This document shows positions 26,367 through 36,602 of a DNA stretch of 64,000 bases, piece after piece. Source of the stretch: Streptomyces puniciscabiei (GTDB lineage Bacteria; Actinomycetota; Actinomycetes; Streptomycetales; Streptomycetaceae); assembly GCF_006715785.1 (NCBI RefSeq), contig NZ_VFNX01000001.1, forward strand, positions 5,188,001 through 5,252,000, written 5' to 3'. A program made the position numbers and the translations under genes. The notes below the pieces were generated by a model, which saw only the letters and a program-made list of their open reading frames with translations, made no database searches and had not been told where the DNA came from. How positions within the stretch are numbered: position 1 is the stretch's first letter; every line of letters begins with the position of its first letter.

Positions 26367-26750
26367 GTGCCGCTCTCGGAGCACGAGCAGCGCATGCTCG
26401 AGCAGATGGAGCGAGCGCTGTACGCCGAAGATCCCAAGTTCGCGTCGGCGCTTGAGGGAAACGGGCTGCGGACGTACACCCGGCGGCGGGTCTACCAGGC
26501 GGTTGCAGGCTTCCTCATCGGTATCGCGCTCCTCATGACCGGAATGGTCATGCAGCTGATCTGGGTCAGCGTGGTGGGTTTCCTTGTCATGCTGGGTTGT
26601 GCCGTACTCGCCGTCACCGGCTGGCGCAGGGCGCCGAAGCCGGGCGAGCAGCCCGCGGGCGGCGTGCGTCGCCCGGTGCGGCCGAAGCGCTCCATGATGG
26701 ACCGGATCGAGGAGCGCTGGCAGCGCCGCCGGGACGGACACGGCCAGTAA
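26367..26750 (+). CDS. DUF3040 membrane protein
   Basis: A 127-aa protein of the actinobacterial DUF3040 family: the conserved N-terminal motif PLSEHEQRMLEQMERALYAEDPKFAS, then two membrane helices (AVAGFLIGIALLMTGMVMQLIWVSVVGFLVMLGCAVLAVTGW) and a basic cytosolic tail ending RIEERWQRRRDGHGQ. GTG 26367 follows GAGGAGG. Its function is unknown; genes of this family are commonly found just upstream of the dcw cluster or beside division genes. Confidence 0.88.
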   Translation: MPLSEHEQRMLEQMERALYAEDPKFASALEGNGLRTYTRRRVYQAVAGFLIGIALLMTGMVMQLIWVSVVGFLVMLGCAVLAVTGWRRAPKPGEQPAGGVRRPVRPKRSMMDRIEERWQRRRDGHGQ

Positions 26751-26797
26751 GCCGGACGGAGTTTTCCCCGGACTTCCCGGACGCCGACAGACAACGT

Positions 26798-26831
26798 GTG
26801 AGGGGCGACCACCGCGGTGGTCGCCCCTCAC
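26798..26831. terminator. bidirectional terminator, 34-bp perfect palindrome
   Basis: GTGAGGGGCGACCACC is followed by GC and its exact complement, giving a 16-bp stem with a tight or cruciform-like centre. It lies 47 bases after the DUF3040 stop and 9 bases beyond the stop of the convergent transglutaminase-like gene, so it should stop both. Confidence 0.85.
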
Positions 26832-26839
26832 CCATGTTC

Positions 26840-29224
26840 TCAGCCCTGCTGCTGCGACGGCCGGCGAAGTCCCGTCCGGGCCGTCGCCACCCTGGTCCTG
26901 AGCGCCGACCAGCGGGCCGACACCGCCCACAGCACCCGCACCGACGAGCGGGGCAGGAACAGCGCCCGCAGCCGGGCGCCGGTGCTCGCCGTGCCGCGCA
27001 GCCCCTCGACCACCCGGCGCACATCCGCCGCCGTGCCTGCCGCCGGGCGCGGCCGGGGCGCGTACAGCACCTGCTCCACCGCGTCCGCGACCCGGTGCAC
27101 CAGTGCACCGGTCGCCGGGTCCAGCCGCCCGAGCTCGACGATCCGGGCCGCCGCCCGGCGCGGGGTCAGCGACTCGTCCGGCGCAATGCCATGGTCCCAG
27201 GCACTGTCCGTCAACTCCTGCCAGGCCGCCACCGTGTGCGCCGCCGCGCCCTGCTCGGTCCGGGCGTGCCCGCCGAGCCGCACCGAGCGCACCCGCGTCC
27301 GCCACATTAGCGGCGACAGCGGAATCGCCAGGACCACCAGCGCGGCCAGGCCGATCAGCAGATACCATCCCGGGCCCGGGCCACCGCCGCCGCTGTTCGG
27401 GGCCGCCGCGGCGGACGTGTTACCGCACTCCTGGAGCCTGCGCAGCCCGGGCGGGCAGCTCTGGCTGGGCGAGGGCGCCGCCGAGGGCGCCGTGGACGAC
27501 TCGTGCGAGGGAAGGTCCTGGTCCGGCAGCGCGGTGCCGGGTGTGTCCGACTGGGTGTACGACGGCACGGTGCCGCGTGTCGGGGTCGGCTCGAAGCGAG
27601 TCCAGCCCACACCCTCGAAGTACAGCTCGGGCCAGGCGTGCGCGTCCTTCTGGTTCACCGCGACCGTGCCGTCGGCCTGCGGCGTACCGGGCGCGAAGCC
27701 CACCGCGACCCGGGCCGGGATGCCCAGGGTGCGGGCCATCGCCGCCATGGCGAAGGAGAAGTGGACGCAGAAGCCCTGCTTCTTCTTCAGGAAGTTCGCG
27801 ATGGCGTCCGGCCCGCGGCCCACCTCGACCTGGGTGTCGTACTGGAAGCCGCCCGTGACCGCGAAGTAGTCCTGGAGCTTGACGGCCTCCTCGTAATGGC
27901 TGCGCGCGCCCGCCGTGATCTCCTTGGCGGTCCTGGCCACCACCTTCGGCACCGAGGACGGCACCTTCGTGTACTCGCGCTTCAGGGCCGCCGGCGGCTC
28001 CGGCGCGGTGGCCAGCTGCTCGGCGGTCGGCTGCAGGTCCAGGCTGGTCACCTGGTAGGTCTCACCGCGCGTGGTCTGGCCGTGGTCGCCGACCAGGGTC
28101 ATGCCGACCGGCTCGTAGCGCCAGCGGCCCGAGATCCGCACACCGCTCGGCGGGTACGGCATCGGCAGCCAGTCCTGGGCGTACCAGTCCGAGGCCGTGA
28201 CCGTGGTCGTCACCGTGCCGCGCTTGACGTCGCCGTCGAGGCCGAGGGGCGTGGGGAACCGGTCCGGTACGCCCACGATGTGCCGCTGGGCCGGTCTCCA
28301 GGTGGTGCCGTCGAAGTCGTCCAGGGAGACGATCCGCAGATACAGGTCCGAGAGGTCGTTGGTGCTGGTCTTCAGGGACAGCACCTGGCGGTCGTCGTTC
28401 GTGTTCAGGCTGTCGCGCAGCGACACCAGCGGGTTGACCGCGGAGATCGTGCCGCCGTCGCCGTTGCCCACTCCCACACCCGTGCCTGCGGCGTCCAGCA
28501 GGCCGCCCTGCATCGCGGGCAGGGCGAGCGGCACCACCAGGGCCGCACCGAGGGCGACCGCGCCGATCCGGCGTCCGGTGCGCACCGGAGCCACCGCACC
28601 GCTCTCCGGTGAGCCCGGGGCACGGGGAGCGCCGCCGAAGACCCGGCCCCACTGCGCCAGCCGGTCCCGGCCCTCCGCGAGCAGCAGCATCAGATAGCCG
28701 GCCGCCGCCACCAGGAACCACAGCCAGTCGGCCCCGCCGTGGGACAGCCCGGCGGCCACCGAGTACAGCGCGAGCAGCGGCAGCCCGGCCGGGGCCGCGC
28801 TGCGGAAGGTCACCGCGAGCGTGTCCACCAGCAGGCCGATCAGCAGCACCCCACCGATGAGCATCAGCCTGATGCCGTCGGTCAGCGGCGCCGGTATCGC
28901 GTATTCGCTGACGTCGTTCGAGCCCTGCTGGAACAGGTCGGCGAAGTGCCGGAAGGCATCCGGGCCGGGGATCAGCCCGACGATCGCGTACTGCCGGGCG
29001 AAGACCAGGGTCAGCAGCACCAGGGTCACCAGCGCCTGCGCCGCCACGGTCAGCGGCCGGCCCAGCGGCACCCGGCGGGCCGCCGCGCCCACCCCGGTCT
29101 GCACGGCCACCAGCGGCACCAGCTGCAGCAGCCAGGTCGGCGCGGCCACCAGGGGCAGCAGCGCACAGGAGGCCATCAGCGTGGCCGCTGCCGCGCACAG
29201 CGCCAGGCGTGCCCGCCCGCTCAT
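26840..29224 (-). CDS. TgpA-like transglutaminase-core membrane protein
   Basis: A 794-aa protein with six or seven N-terminal membrane helices (TgpA_N/DUF3488), an extracellular transglutaminase-core domain, and another helix (WYLLIGLAALVVLAIPLSPLMW) before a C-terminal cytosolic DUF4129-like part. The core keeps the catalytic triad: Cys486 in KKQGFCVHFSFAMAAMARTLGIPARV, His in KDAHAWPELYFEG, and the acidic ELYF position. ATG 29224 overlaps the DUF58 stop by 4 bases. It is the last gene of moxR-DUF58-tgpA. Homologues are linked to envelope proteolysis or cross-linking; the substrate is unknown. Confidence 0.9.
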   Translation of the reverse strand: MSGRARLALCAAAATLMASCALLPLVAAPTWLLQLVPLVAVQTGVGAAARRVPLGRPLTVAAQALVTLVLLTLVFARQYAIVGLIPGPDAFRHFADLFQQGSNDVSEYAIPAPLTDGIRLMLIGGVLLIGLLVDTLAVTFRSAAPAGLPLLALYSVAAGLSHGGADWLWFLVAAAGYLMLLLAEGRDRLAQWGRVFGGAPRAPGSPESGAVAPVRTGRRIGAVALGAALVVPLALPAMQGGLLDAAGTGVGVGNGDGGTISAVNPLVSLRDSLNTNDDRQVLSLKTSTNDLSDLYLRIVSLDDFDGTTWRPAQRHIVGVPDRFPTPLGLDGDVKRGTVTTTVTASDWYAQDWLPMPYPPSGVRISGRWRYEPVGMTLVGDHGQTTRGETYQVTSLDLQPTAEQLATAPEPPAALKREYTKVPSSVPKVVARTAKEITAGARSHYEEAVKLQDYFAVTGGFQYDTQVEVGRGPDAIANFLKKKQGFCVHFSFAMAAMARTLGIPARVAVGFAPGTPQADGTVAVNQKDAHAWPELYFEGVGWTRFEPTPTRGTVPSYTQSDTPGTALPDQDLPSHESSTAPSAAPSPSQSCPPGLRRLQECGNTSAAAAPNSGGGGPGPGWYLLIGLAALVVLAIPLSPLMWRTRVRSVRLGGHARTEQGAAAHTVAAWQELTDSAWDHGIAPDESLTPRRAAARIVELGRLDPATGALVHRVADAVEQVLYAPRPRPAAGTAADVRRVVEGLRGTASTGARLRALFLPRSSVRVLWAVSARWSALRTRVATARTGLRRPSQQQG

Positions 29225-30581
29225 CGCGTCGCCTCCCCGCCCACCGCGGCCAGGCCCGAGCGCTCCCGGTCCGCCTGCTGCCACAGCGCGTTCAGCGCGG
29301 CACCGCGCGGCACGCTCAGCGCCGTCCAGCCCGCCTCGCGCAGCATCCGCAGCCGCTCGGCGTGCCGGCCGCCCGGCCGTGGCACATCGGTCGCCTCCCG
29401 CACCCAGGTGTCCGGGTCCAGCACGAAGGCGACGGCACCGCCGCTGCGCCGGCTCATCTTGGCGACCGTCGCGGCCTGCTCCTCGTCCAGGTCGCCCAGG
29501 AAGGCGACCAGCAGCCCCTCGTTGCCGCCGCGCAGCACGTCGTACGCCCGGGACAGGCCCGTGCCGTCGGAGTGGTCGATCACCGCGAGGGTGTCCATCA
29601 TCAGCCCGGCCGCCTCCGCCGTCTCCTGGCCGGTGCCCGCGAAACCGTCGGCGCCGTGGCCCGGCACCACACTGCCGCTGTCGGTCAGCAGCCGTACGGA
29701 GGAGCCGCGTTCGAGCATGTGCACCAGCACCGAGGCGGCGCCGGAGACGGCCCACTCGAAGGCCGAGTCGGGGCCCGCGCCCTCGTAGGCGCCGCCCCGG
29801 GTGTCCAGCAGCACGGTGCACCGCGAGCGCCGGGGCTGCTCCTCACGCCGCACCATCAACTCGCCGTAGCGTGCGGTGGACCGCCAGTGCACGCGCCGCA
29901 GATCGTCGCCGTAGCGGTAGCCGCGCGGGATCACGTCGTCCTCGCCGGCCAGGGCCAGCGAGCGCTGCCGCCCGTCGCCGTACCCCTTGGCCTCGCCGCT
30001 GAAACGGACCGGGGCGAGCGGCTCCACGCGCGGGATGACCGTGAGGGTGTCGAACGCCGAGAAGGAACGGGTGAGTTCGCACATCCCGAAGGGGTCCGTC
30101 AGCCGCAGCTGCAGCGGGCCCAGCGGGTAGCGGCCGCGCAGGTCGGAGCGGACCCGGTAGGAGACCTCGCGGCGACCGCCCGGCTCGACCCGGTCCAGCA
30201 CGAACCGCGGCCGCGGCCCGAGGACGTACGGCACCCGGTCCTGGAGCATCAGCAGGCCGGTGGGCAGCCGGGAGACGTTGTCCATCCGCAGGTGCACCCG
30301 GGCCTCGCTGCCGGCCGGCACACGGGCGGGGGAGAGCCGGCGGGTGCCGGCCACCCGGTAGCGCGTGCGGTACACCACCGTCGCGCAGATCAGCGGCAGC
30401 GCGGCCAGCAGCAGACCGACCCGCAGCAGATCGCTCTGGCCGAGCACGTAGGCACAGATCGCGGCCGCGATCCCGGCCGCCAGGAAGGAGCGGCCGCGGG
30501 TCGTCAGACCCGCCAGGGCCGTACGGACGCCGCCCGCCTCCCCGCGGTCGGCCTCCGTCTGCCCCGTCCCCCCGGCGCTCA

Positions 30582-30582
<1 letters not shown>
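29221..30582 (-). CDS. DUF58 domain protein, MoxR partner
   Basis: A 453-aa protein with two N-terminal membrane helices (RSFLAAGIAAAICAYVLG; LLRVGLLLAALPLICATVVY), an immunoglobulin-like middle and the DUF58 motif EDDVIPRGYRYGDDLRRVHWRSTARYGELMVRREEQP near residue 230, followed by a vWA-like fold. DUF58 proteins work with MoxR chaperone ATPases in maturing envelope complexes. The start ATG 30582 shares bases with the moxR stop (TGATG); the GTG one codon earlier is also possible. Middle gene of a three-gene operon. Confidence 0.9.
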
Positions 30583-31625
<1,043 letters not shown>

Positions 31626-31686
31626 CCGGCCCTCCTCGGCCCATTCTTTCCGGGCCGACGCTGCGTGCGAATCCGGCCCACCCCGA

Positions 31687-31714
31687 AACACGGACACCAC
31701 GCGGGAAAAGTTCC
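31687..31714 (-). promoter_or_regulatory. ECF-sigma-like promoter for the moxR operon
   Basis: On the minus strand GGAAC (31714-31710) is followed after 17 bases by CGTGTT (31692-31687). That resembles the GGAAC-N16-18-CGTnT pattern of extracytoplasmic-function sigma factors such as Streptomyces sigma-E. The predicted transcript start would be about 55 bases before GTG 31625. It fits an envelope-stress role, but the assignment is by eye only. Confidence 0.45.
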
Positions 31715-31870
31715 GCGTGACGCCACACCCGCATTCTTGCCGCCGTTACCGATTCGTGTCACTCGCCTGTGGACAACTGCCCGCACGATGTCGGTCTTAC
31801 GTCTTTTTCGACCGCATTTTCGATACGGAGGCGGCGGGATGCTTTCGGGGTGGCCGGCCGGTGAGCCCGG

Positions 31871-32425
31871 TCAGGCCGGGTCGACCTCGCGCAGCAGACC
31901 GGTACGCACGTCGAACACGAAGCCGCGCACGTCGTCGGTGTGCAGCAGGAACGGCGAGGTGCGCACGCGCTGCATGGACTGGCGCACGTCCTGGTCGACG
32001 TCCCGGAAGGCCTCCACCGCCCAGAGCGGCCGCTGGCCCACCTCCATCTCCAGGTCGTGCCGGAAGTCCTCGGTGATGGACTCCATGCCGCAGCCGGTGT
32101 GGTGGATGAGCACGACGCTGCGGGTGCCGAGCGCCCGCTGGCTGATGGTCAGGGAGCGGATCACGTCGTCGGTGACGACACCGCCCGCGTTGCGGATGGT
32201 GTGACAGTCGCCGAGTTGCAGGCCGAGCGCCTTGTGCAGGTCGAGGCGGGCGTCCATGCAGGCCACGACGGCGACCTTGAGAACGGGACGGGCGTCCATG
32301 CCGGGGTCGGTGAACTCGGCGGCGTACGCCTGGTTGGCCTCGACCAGGCGATCCGTCACGGTACCGCCATTGGTTATGGCGCCTTCGGATCCAGTGGGAA
32401 CTGCTGCGGAAGTCGTCATAGTCAT
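31871..32425 (-). CDS. beta-carbonic anhydrase
   Basis: Interconverts CO2 and bicarbonate; 184 aa, zinc enzyme. The ligands fall in VAVVACMDARLD (Cys56, Asp58) and LIHHTGCGM (His109, Cys112), with the conserved HTIRNAGGVVTDDVIRSL between. The short form with C-M-D-A-R resembles the Rv1284 type. ATG 32425 gives MTMTTSA; ATG 32419 two codons later is an alternative, and a TAACGT directly ahead suggests a very short leader. Divergent from rsmH. It supplies bicarbonate to carboxylases, by inference. Confidence 0.92.
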   Translation of the reverse strand: MTMTTSAAVPTGSEGAITNGGTVTDRLVEANQAYAAEFTDPGMDARPVLKVAVVACMDARLDLHKALGLQLGDCHTIRNAGGVVTDDVIRSLTISQRALGTRSVVLIHHTGCGMESITEDFRHDLEMEVGQRPLWAVEAFRDVDQDVRQSMQRVRTSPFLLHTDDVRGFVFDVRTGLLREVDPA

Positions 32426-32594
32426 GACGTTACTGGTCACCCCCGGTCCCGGCGCGCTGTGAGAGGGGACAAAGAACGTCATCGCGGCTTGTTGTGAGCT
32501 ACCCCATAGGGAGGGCAAACCTGTTCCGGACGGGTGAATCCCGCCGAATCGCGGCTCCCGCGGCGCCGCGGCAGGCGACGCGCAGGCCGGTTGA
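32426..32594. other. intergenic region upstream of the dcw promoter
   Basis: This stretch between the carbonic anhydrase gene and the dcw promoter has no gene. It contains the 14-base perfect palindrome CCGCGGCGCCGCGG (32558-32571) and carries the carbonic anhydrase promoter on the minus strand. No MraZ-type TGGG repeats were seen. Confidence 0.4.
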
Positions 32595-32622
32595 TTGACC
32601 GCGAGACAGGGTGGACTAAAGT
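32595..32622 (+). promoter_or_regulatory. probable main promoter of the dcw cluster
   Basis: TTGACC (32595-32600), 16 bases, then TAAAGT (32617-32622): a good match to a vegetative sigma-70-type promoter. It would give a leader of about 210 bases before rsmH. The long untranslated leader (32630-32839) holds no recognised riboswitch. Confidence 0.6.
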
Positions 32623-32839
32623 GACGCGAAGCGGGAGACGTGGCTCTCCCTGCTGGTGAAACCCCCGGAGACCCCGGTTCACCCCGGACCGTCTCCCCAC
32701 GTGCGCGGCGCGTACGTACGGCTCGGCCTCCTCCCGCTCCCGGTCCGGCTGACGCTTCCGGCGCCGGCAGGCCCGACCCTTCACGAGCTGGCGGGGACCC
32801 GGCGGTGCGTGCGAGCCCGCCGGAAGATGAGAGGCCCCC

Positions 32840-33796
32840 TTGAGCCAGAGTCGACACGTCCCGGTGATGCTCCATCGGTGCCTGGACCTGCTGGCGCCCG
32901 CCCTGGAGCGCCCGGGAGCGGTGGTCGTCGACTGCACCCTGGGCCTCGGCGGGCACAGCGAGGCGCTGCTGACCCGGTTCCCCGAGGCGCGGCTGATCGG
33001 CCTCGACCGGGACAAGGAGGCGCTGCGCCTGTCGGGCGAGCGGCTCGCGCCCTACGGGGAGCGCGCCACCCTCGTGCACGCCGTCTACGACGAGCTGCCC
33101 GACGTACTGCAAAGGCTCCGCATCGCGCGCGTGCAGGGTGTCCTGTTCGACCTCGGGGTCTCCTCCATGCAGCTGGACGAGGCCGACCGCGGCTTCGCCT
33201 ACGCCCAGGACGCGCCGCTGGACATGCGGATGGACCAGACGACCGGCATCAGCGCCGCCGAGGTCCTCAACACCTACCCGGCGGGCGAGCTCGTGCGGAT
33301 CCTGCGCGCGTACGGCGAGGAGAAGCAGGCCAAGCGGATCGTGGCCGCGATCGTGCGGGAGCGCGAGAAGGAGCCGTTCACCAACAGCGCGCGGCTGGTC
33401 GAGCTGATCCGGGACGCGCTTCCGCAGGCCGCCAAGCGCACCGGCGGCAATCCCGCCAAGCGCACCTTCCAGGCGCTGCGCATCGAGGTCAACGGCGAAC
33501 TGTCCGTCCTGGAGCGGGCGATCCCGGCGGCGGTGAAGGCCCTGGACGTGGGCGGCCGCATCGCCGTGCTGTCGTACCACTCGCTCGAGGACCGTCTGGT
33601 CAAGCAGGTGTTCGCGACCGGTGCCGCGACCACCGCGCCGCCCGGCCTCCCGGTCGTGCCGGAGCGCTACCAGCCGCGGCTCAAGCTGCTCACCCGGGGT
33701 GCCGAACTTCCCACCGAGGAAGAGGTCGCCGAGAACCGCCGGGCCGCACCCGCCAGGCTGCGGGGCGCCGAACGCATCAGGGAGGACGCCGAGTGA
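32840..33796 (+). CDS. rsmH: 16S rRNA m4C1402 methyltransferase RsmH (MraW)
   Basis: N4-methylates C1402 of 16S rRNA; 318 aa. It begins [44 protein letters not shown], with the SAM motif [10 protein letters not shown], then [27 protein letters not shown] and RLDMRMD-like residues ([11 protein letters not shown]), and [16 protein letters not shown]. The start is a TTG at 32840 behind GAGAGG. First gene of the dcw cluster here; no mraZ precedes it. Its stop forms GTGA with a short downstream ORF. Confidence 0.95.
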   Translation: MSQSRHVPVMLHRCLDLLAPALERPGAVVVDCTLGLGGHSEALLTRFPEARLIGLDRDKEALRLSGERLAPYGERATLVHAVYDELPDVLQRLRIARVQGVLFDLGVSSMQLDEADRGFAYAQDAPLDMRMDQTTGISAAEVLNTYPAGELVRILRAYGEEKQAKRIVAAIVREREKEPFTNSARLVELIRDALPQAAKRTGGNPAKRTFQALRIEVNGELSVLERAIPAAVKALDVGGRIAVLSYHSLEDRLVKQVFATGAATTAPPGLPVVPERYQPRLKLLTRGAELPTEEEVAENRRAAPARLRGAERIREDAE

Positions 33797-33993
33797 CCGA
33801 GACGGGTCGGTTGGATTCCCGAACTCACCCGGGGGCTCGCGAGGATTCCGGGCCTCGCCGGAGTGCCCGCAGGGATCTCCGGGTGCGACGGGTGACCGGT
33901 GAGGGGATCCGGACGCACCGGAGGACCGGTGAGAGTTCCAGGGCGCACCAGGGCCGCTTCGAGGACTCCCGAAACCGACCGGGGGAGCAGTGA
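33793..33993 (+). CDS. possible small Arg-rich ORF bridging rsmH and ftsL
   Basis: GTG 33793 overlaps the rsmH stop (GTGA) and opens a 66-codon frame that ends with a TGA overlapping the ftsL start (GTGA again at 33990). The peptide is rich in Arg, Gly, Ser and Thr with loose repeats ([35 protein letters not shown]). G/C at third positions is lower than in its neighbours, and no domain is seen. It could be a coupling ORF that carries ribosomes to ftsL, or simply a degenerate spacer with chance overlap. Confidence 0.35.
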   Translation: MTETGRLDSRTHPGAREDSGPRRSARRDLRVRRVTGEGIRTHRRTGESSRAHQGRFEDSRNRPGEQ

Positions 33994-34604
33994 GTAGGAA
34001 ACCCGAACTGAGGGGGCGGGCCGCGCGGCTCGCCCAGCTCTTCCCGGCCGGCCGTGCCCGGGCGGCCCGCACCCCGTTCGTCCTGCTCGTCGTCCTGCTG
34101 CTCGGCGGCGGCCTCATCGGACTGCTCGTGCTCAACTCGGCGCTCAGCGAAGGCTCGTTCAAACTCGCCGACCTGCAGAAGCAGACGAAGAACCTCACCG
34201 ACGAGGAACAGGCCCTGCAGCGGGACATCGACGCCTACTCCGCTCCCGACGCCCTCCAGCGCCGCGCCCGCCAGCTCGGCATGGTCCCCGGCGGCGACCC
34301 GGCCTTCCTCGGCCCCGACGGCAAGGTCAAGGGCGCCCCGAGCGCCGCCCCCGAGTCCGCCGCCCTCACCGACCCGGTCGCCCCCGAGCCCACGACCCCG
34401 ACCGCGACCCCCTCCGTGCCGCCCGCCACCGCCACGACGCCGACCCCGGCCACGCCCACCACCCCGGCCTCGGTCACCCCCTCGGCCGCGGCACCGGCAC
34501 CGGGACAGCCCCAGTCCGCCCCCGCCGTCTCCGCCCCCGACGCGGCCATTCCCCCACCCCCCTCCCTCTCCCAGCCCATTCCCACCCCGACCCCCGGCAG
34601 GTGA
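33990..34604 (+). CDS. ftsL: cell division protein FtsL
   Basis: Bitopic divisome protein that forms a complex with FtsB-like (DivIC) and FtsQ; 204 aa. A short basic N-terminus is followed by one membrane helix (TPFVLLVVLLLGGGLIGLLVLN, about 28-49), a coiled-coil (KLADLQKQTKNLTDEEQALQRDIDAYSAPDALQRRARQLGM) and then ~95 residues of Pro/Thr/Ala-rich tail (112-204) that ordinary FtsL lacks. The tail should be extracellular and extended. GTG 33990 behind GGGGAG; its stop overlaps the ftsI start. Confidence 0.88.
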   Translation: MSRKPELRGRAARLAQLFPAGRARAARTPFVLLVVLLLGGGLIGLLVLNSALSEGSFKLADLQKQTKNLTDEEQALQRDIDAYSAPDALQRRARQLGMVPGGDPAFLGPDGKVKGAPSAAPESAALTDPVAPEPTTPTATPSVPPATATTPTPATPTTPASVTPSAAAPAPGQPQSAPAVSAPDAAIPPPPSLSQPIPTPTPGR

Positions 34605-36574
34605 CGGAAGTGTCCGACAGGGAACCGCCGCGGCGTCGTGTGCCCGGACCGGCCAGGGCGCCGCGGCCGAGGAGTGCCGTACGGCGGCAGCCCGGGCCCG
34701 GTGCGCGTCCGGTGCGGCGGCCGAGCGCCACTCGGCCGCCGGGCCAGCGCCCCCTCCGGCTCGGCAGCCCGCGGCCCCGGCTGCGCCTGGTCAGCCTCAC
34801 GCTGACCCTGGTCATGATCGCCTTCGTGGTACGGCTGCTCCAGGTGCAGGCCGTGGACGCCAGCGCGTACGCCGCGCGGGCCGAGCAGAACCGGTATGTG
34901 GTGCACACGCTGGCCGCCGAGCGCGGTGGCATCACCGACCGCACCGGCGTGGCCCTCGCCATCAGCGAGGACGCGTACGACATCACGGCCGACCCGACGA
35001 TGTTCAGCAGGAAGCAGCTGAAGATCGGCGACGGCCCGGAGCGGGCCGCCGCGCTGCTCTCGCCGATCCTCGGGCAGAGCCAGGCCGAGATCGTGAAGAA
35101 GCTGCGGCCGGCGAACAGGAACTCCCGGTACGCCCGGCTCGCCACCCGGCAGACCCCGCAGGTCTGGAAGCAGATCAAGGACCTGAAGAACGCGCTCGCC
35201 AAGAAGACGGAGACGGACGGCGGCACCGTCAACGTGCTCGCCGGTGTCTTCGCCGACCCCAGCAGCCAGCGCGTGTACCCCAACGGCGATCTCGCCGCCG
35301 GGATACTGGGCTGGGTCAACGCCGACGGCCAGGGCGGCGGCGGCATCGAGCAGGAGCTGAACAAGGAGCTGGCCGGCAAGGACGGAAAGATCCGTTATGC
35401 CCAGTCCGGAGGGCGCGAGGTGCCCACCGCGGGATCGACCCAGATTCCCGCCGTGCCCGGTTCCGACGTCGAGCTGACCATCGACCGCGACATCCAGTGG
35501 GCCGCGCAGAACGCCATCACCGAGCAGGTGAGGAAGTCCAGGGCCGACCGCGGTTACGTCGTCGTCCAGGACACCCGCACCGGGCAGATCCTGGCCATGG
35601 CCAACGCGCCGGGTTTTGACCCCAACGACCTGTCGAAGGCCGACGGCGCGGCCCTGGGCAACGCTGCCGTCCAGGACGCCTACGAGCCCGGCTCCACCGC
35701 CAAGGTGATGTCCATGGCGGCCGTACTGGAGGAGAACGCGGCCACCCCGCTCACCCATGTCGTCGTACCGAACCGGCTGCATCGCGGCGACCGGCTCTTC
35801 GCCGACGACGTCGACCACGGCACCTGGTACCTCACGCTGAACGGCGTCCTCGCCAAGTCCAGCAACATCGGCACCATCCTGGCCACCGGCCAGCTCGGCA
35901 GGACGCAGGCGCAGGCCAACAAGGTCCTCTACTCGTACCTGCGCAGGTTCGGCATCGGCAGCTACAGCGGACTCGGCTTCCCGGGCGAGACCCCGGGCAT
36001 CCTCGCGCCGTACCAGAAGTGGTCCACCTCGCAGCAGTACACGATTCCTTTCGGCCAGGGTTTCTCCATCAACGCCGTCCAGGCCGCCTCCGTCTACTCG
36101 ACCATCGCGAACGGCGGGGTGCGTGTCCAGCCGACCCTGGTGCGCGGCACCAAGGGCGCCGACGGCCGCTTCACCCCCGCGCCCAAGCCGAAGGAGACCC
36201 GCGTGGTCAGCGAGAAGACGGCCAGGACGCTCGCCCAGATGCTGGAATCCGTCGTGGACGACGAGCAGGGCACCGGCATCAAGGCCCGCATCCCCGGCTA
36301 CAACGTCGCCGGCAAGACCGGGACGGCCAACCGCGTGGATCCGGCCACCGGCAGGTACCGCGGCTACACCTCGTCGTTCGCCGGTTTCGCGCCCGCCGAC
36401 AACCCCCGCATCACCGTCTACTGCGCCATCCAGAACGCCACCGCCGGCAACTACTTCGGTGGCCAGATCTGCGGTCCCATCTACAAGCAGGTGATGGAGT
36501 TCGCCCTGAAAACCCTCCAGGTCCCGCCGACCGGTGCGCCGGCCGCGAACCTGCCCGTCGACTACAAGCCCTGA
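34601..36574 (+). CDS. ftsI: penicillin-binding protein, septal transpeptidase FtsI (PBP3)
   Basis: Class B PBP that cross-links septal peptidoglycan; 657 aa. A basic Pro/Arg-rich cytosolic N-terminus leads to one membrane helix (LRLVSLTLTLVMIAFVVRLLQV), a dimerisation domain and the transpeptidase domain with SxxK (Ser365-Thr-Ala-Lys368), SxN (Ser420-Ser-Asn422) and KTG (Lys572-Thr-Gly574). GTG 34601 overlaps the ftsL stop by 4 bases; GTG 34610 is an alternative. It works with FtsW encoded 8 kb downstream in the same cluster. Confidence 0.95.
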   Translation: MTEVSDREPPRRRVPGPARAPRPRSAVRRQPGPGARPVRRPSATRPPGQRPLRLGSPRPRLRLVSLTLTLVMIAFVVRLLQVQAVDASAYAARAEQNRYVVHTLAAERGGITDRTGVALAISEDAYDITADPTMFSRKQLKIGDGPERAAALLSPILGQSQAEIVKKLRPANRNSRYARLATRQTPQVWKQIKDLKNALAKKTETDGGTVNVLAGVFADPSSQRVYPNGDLAAGILGWVNADGQGGGGIEQELNKELAGKDGKIRYAQSGGREVPTAGSTQIPAVPGSDVELTIDRDIQWAAQNAITEQVRKSRADRGYVVVQDTRTGQILAMANAPGFDPNDLSKADGAALGNAAVQDAYEPGSTAKVMSMAAVLEENAATPLTHVVVPNRLHRGDRLFADDVDHGTWYLTLNGVLAKSSNIGTILATGQLGRTQAQANKVLYSYLRRFGIGSYSGLGFPGETPGILAPYQKWSTSQQYTIPFGQGFSINAVQAASVYSTIANGGVRVQPTLVRGTKGADGRFTPAPKPKETRVVSEKTARTLAQMLESVVDDEQGTGIKARIPGYNVAGKTGTANRVDPATGRYRGYTSSFAGFAPADNPRITVYCAIQNATAGNYFGGQICGPIYKQVMEFALKTLQVPPTGAPAANLPVDYKP

Positions 36575-36602
36575 TCAGCACCGGAACACCAGGAACCGAC
36601 TC

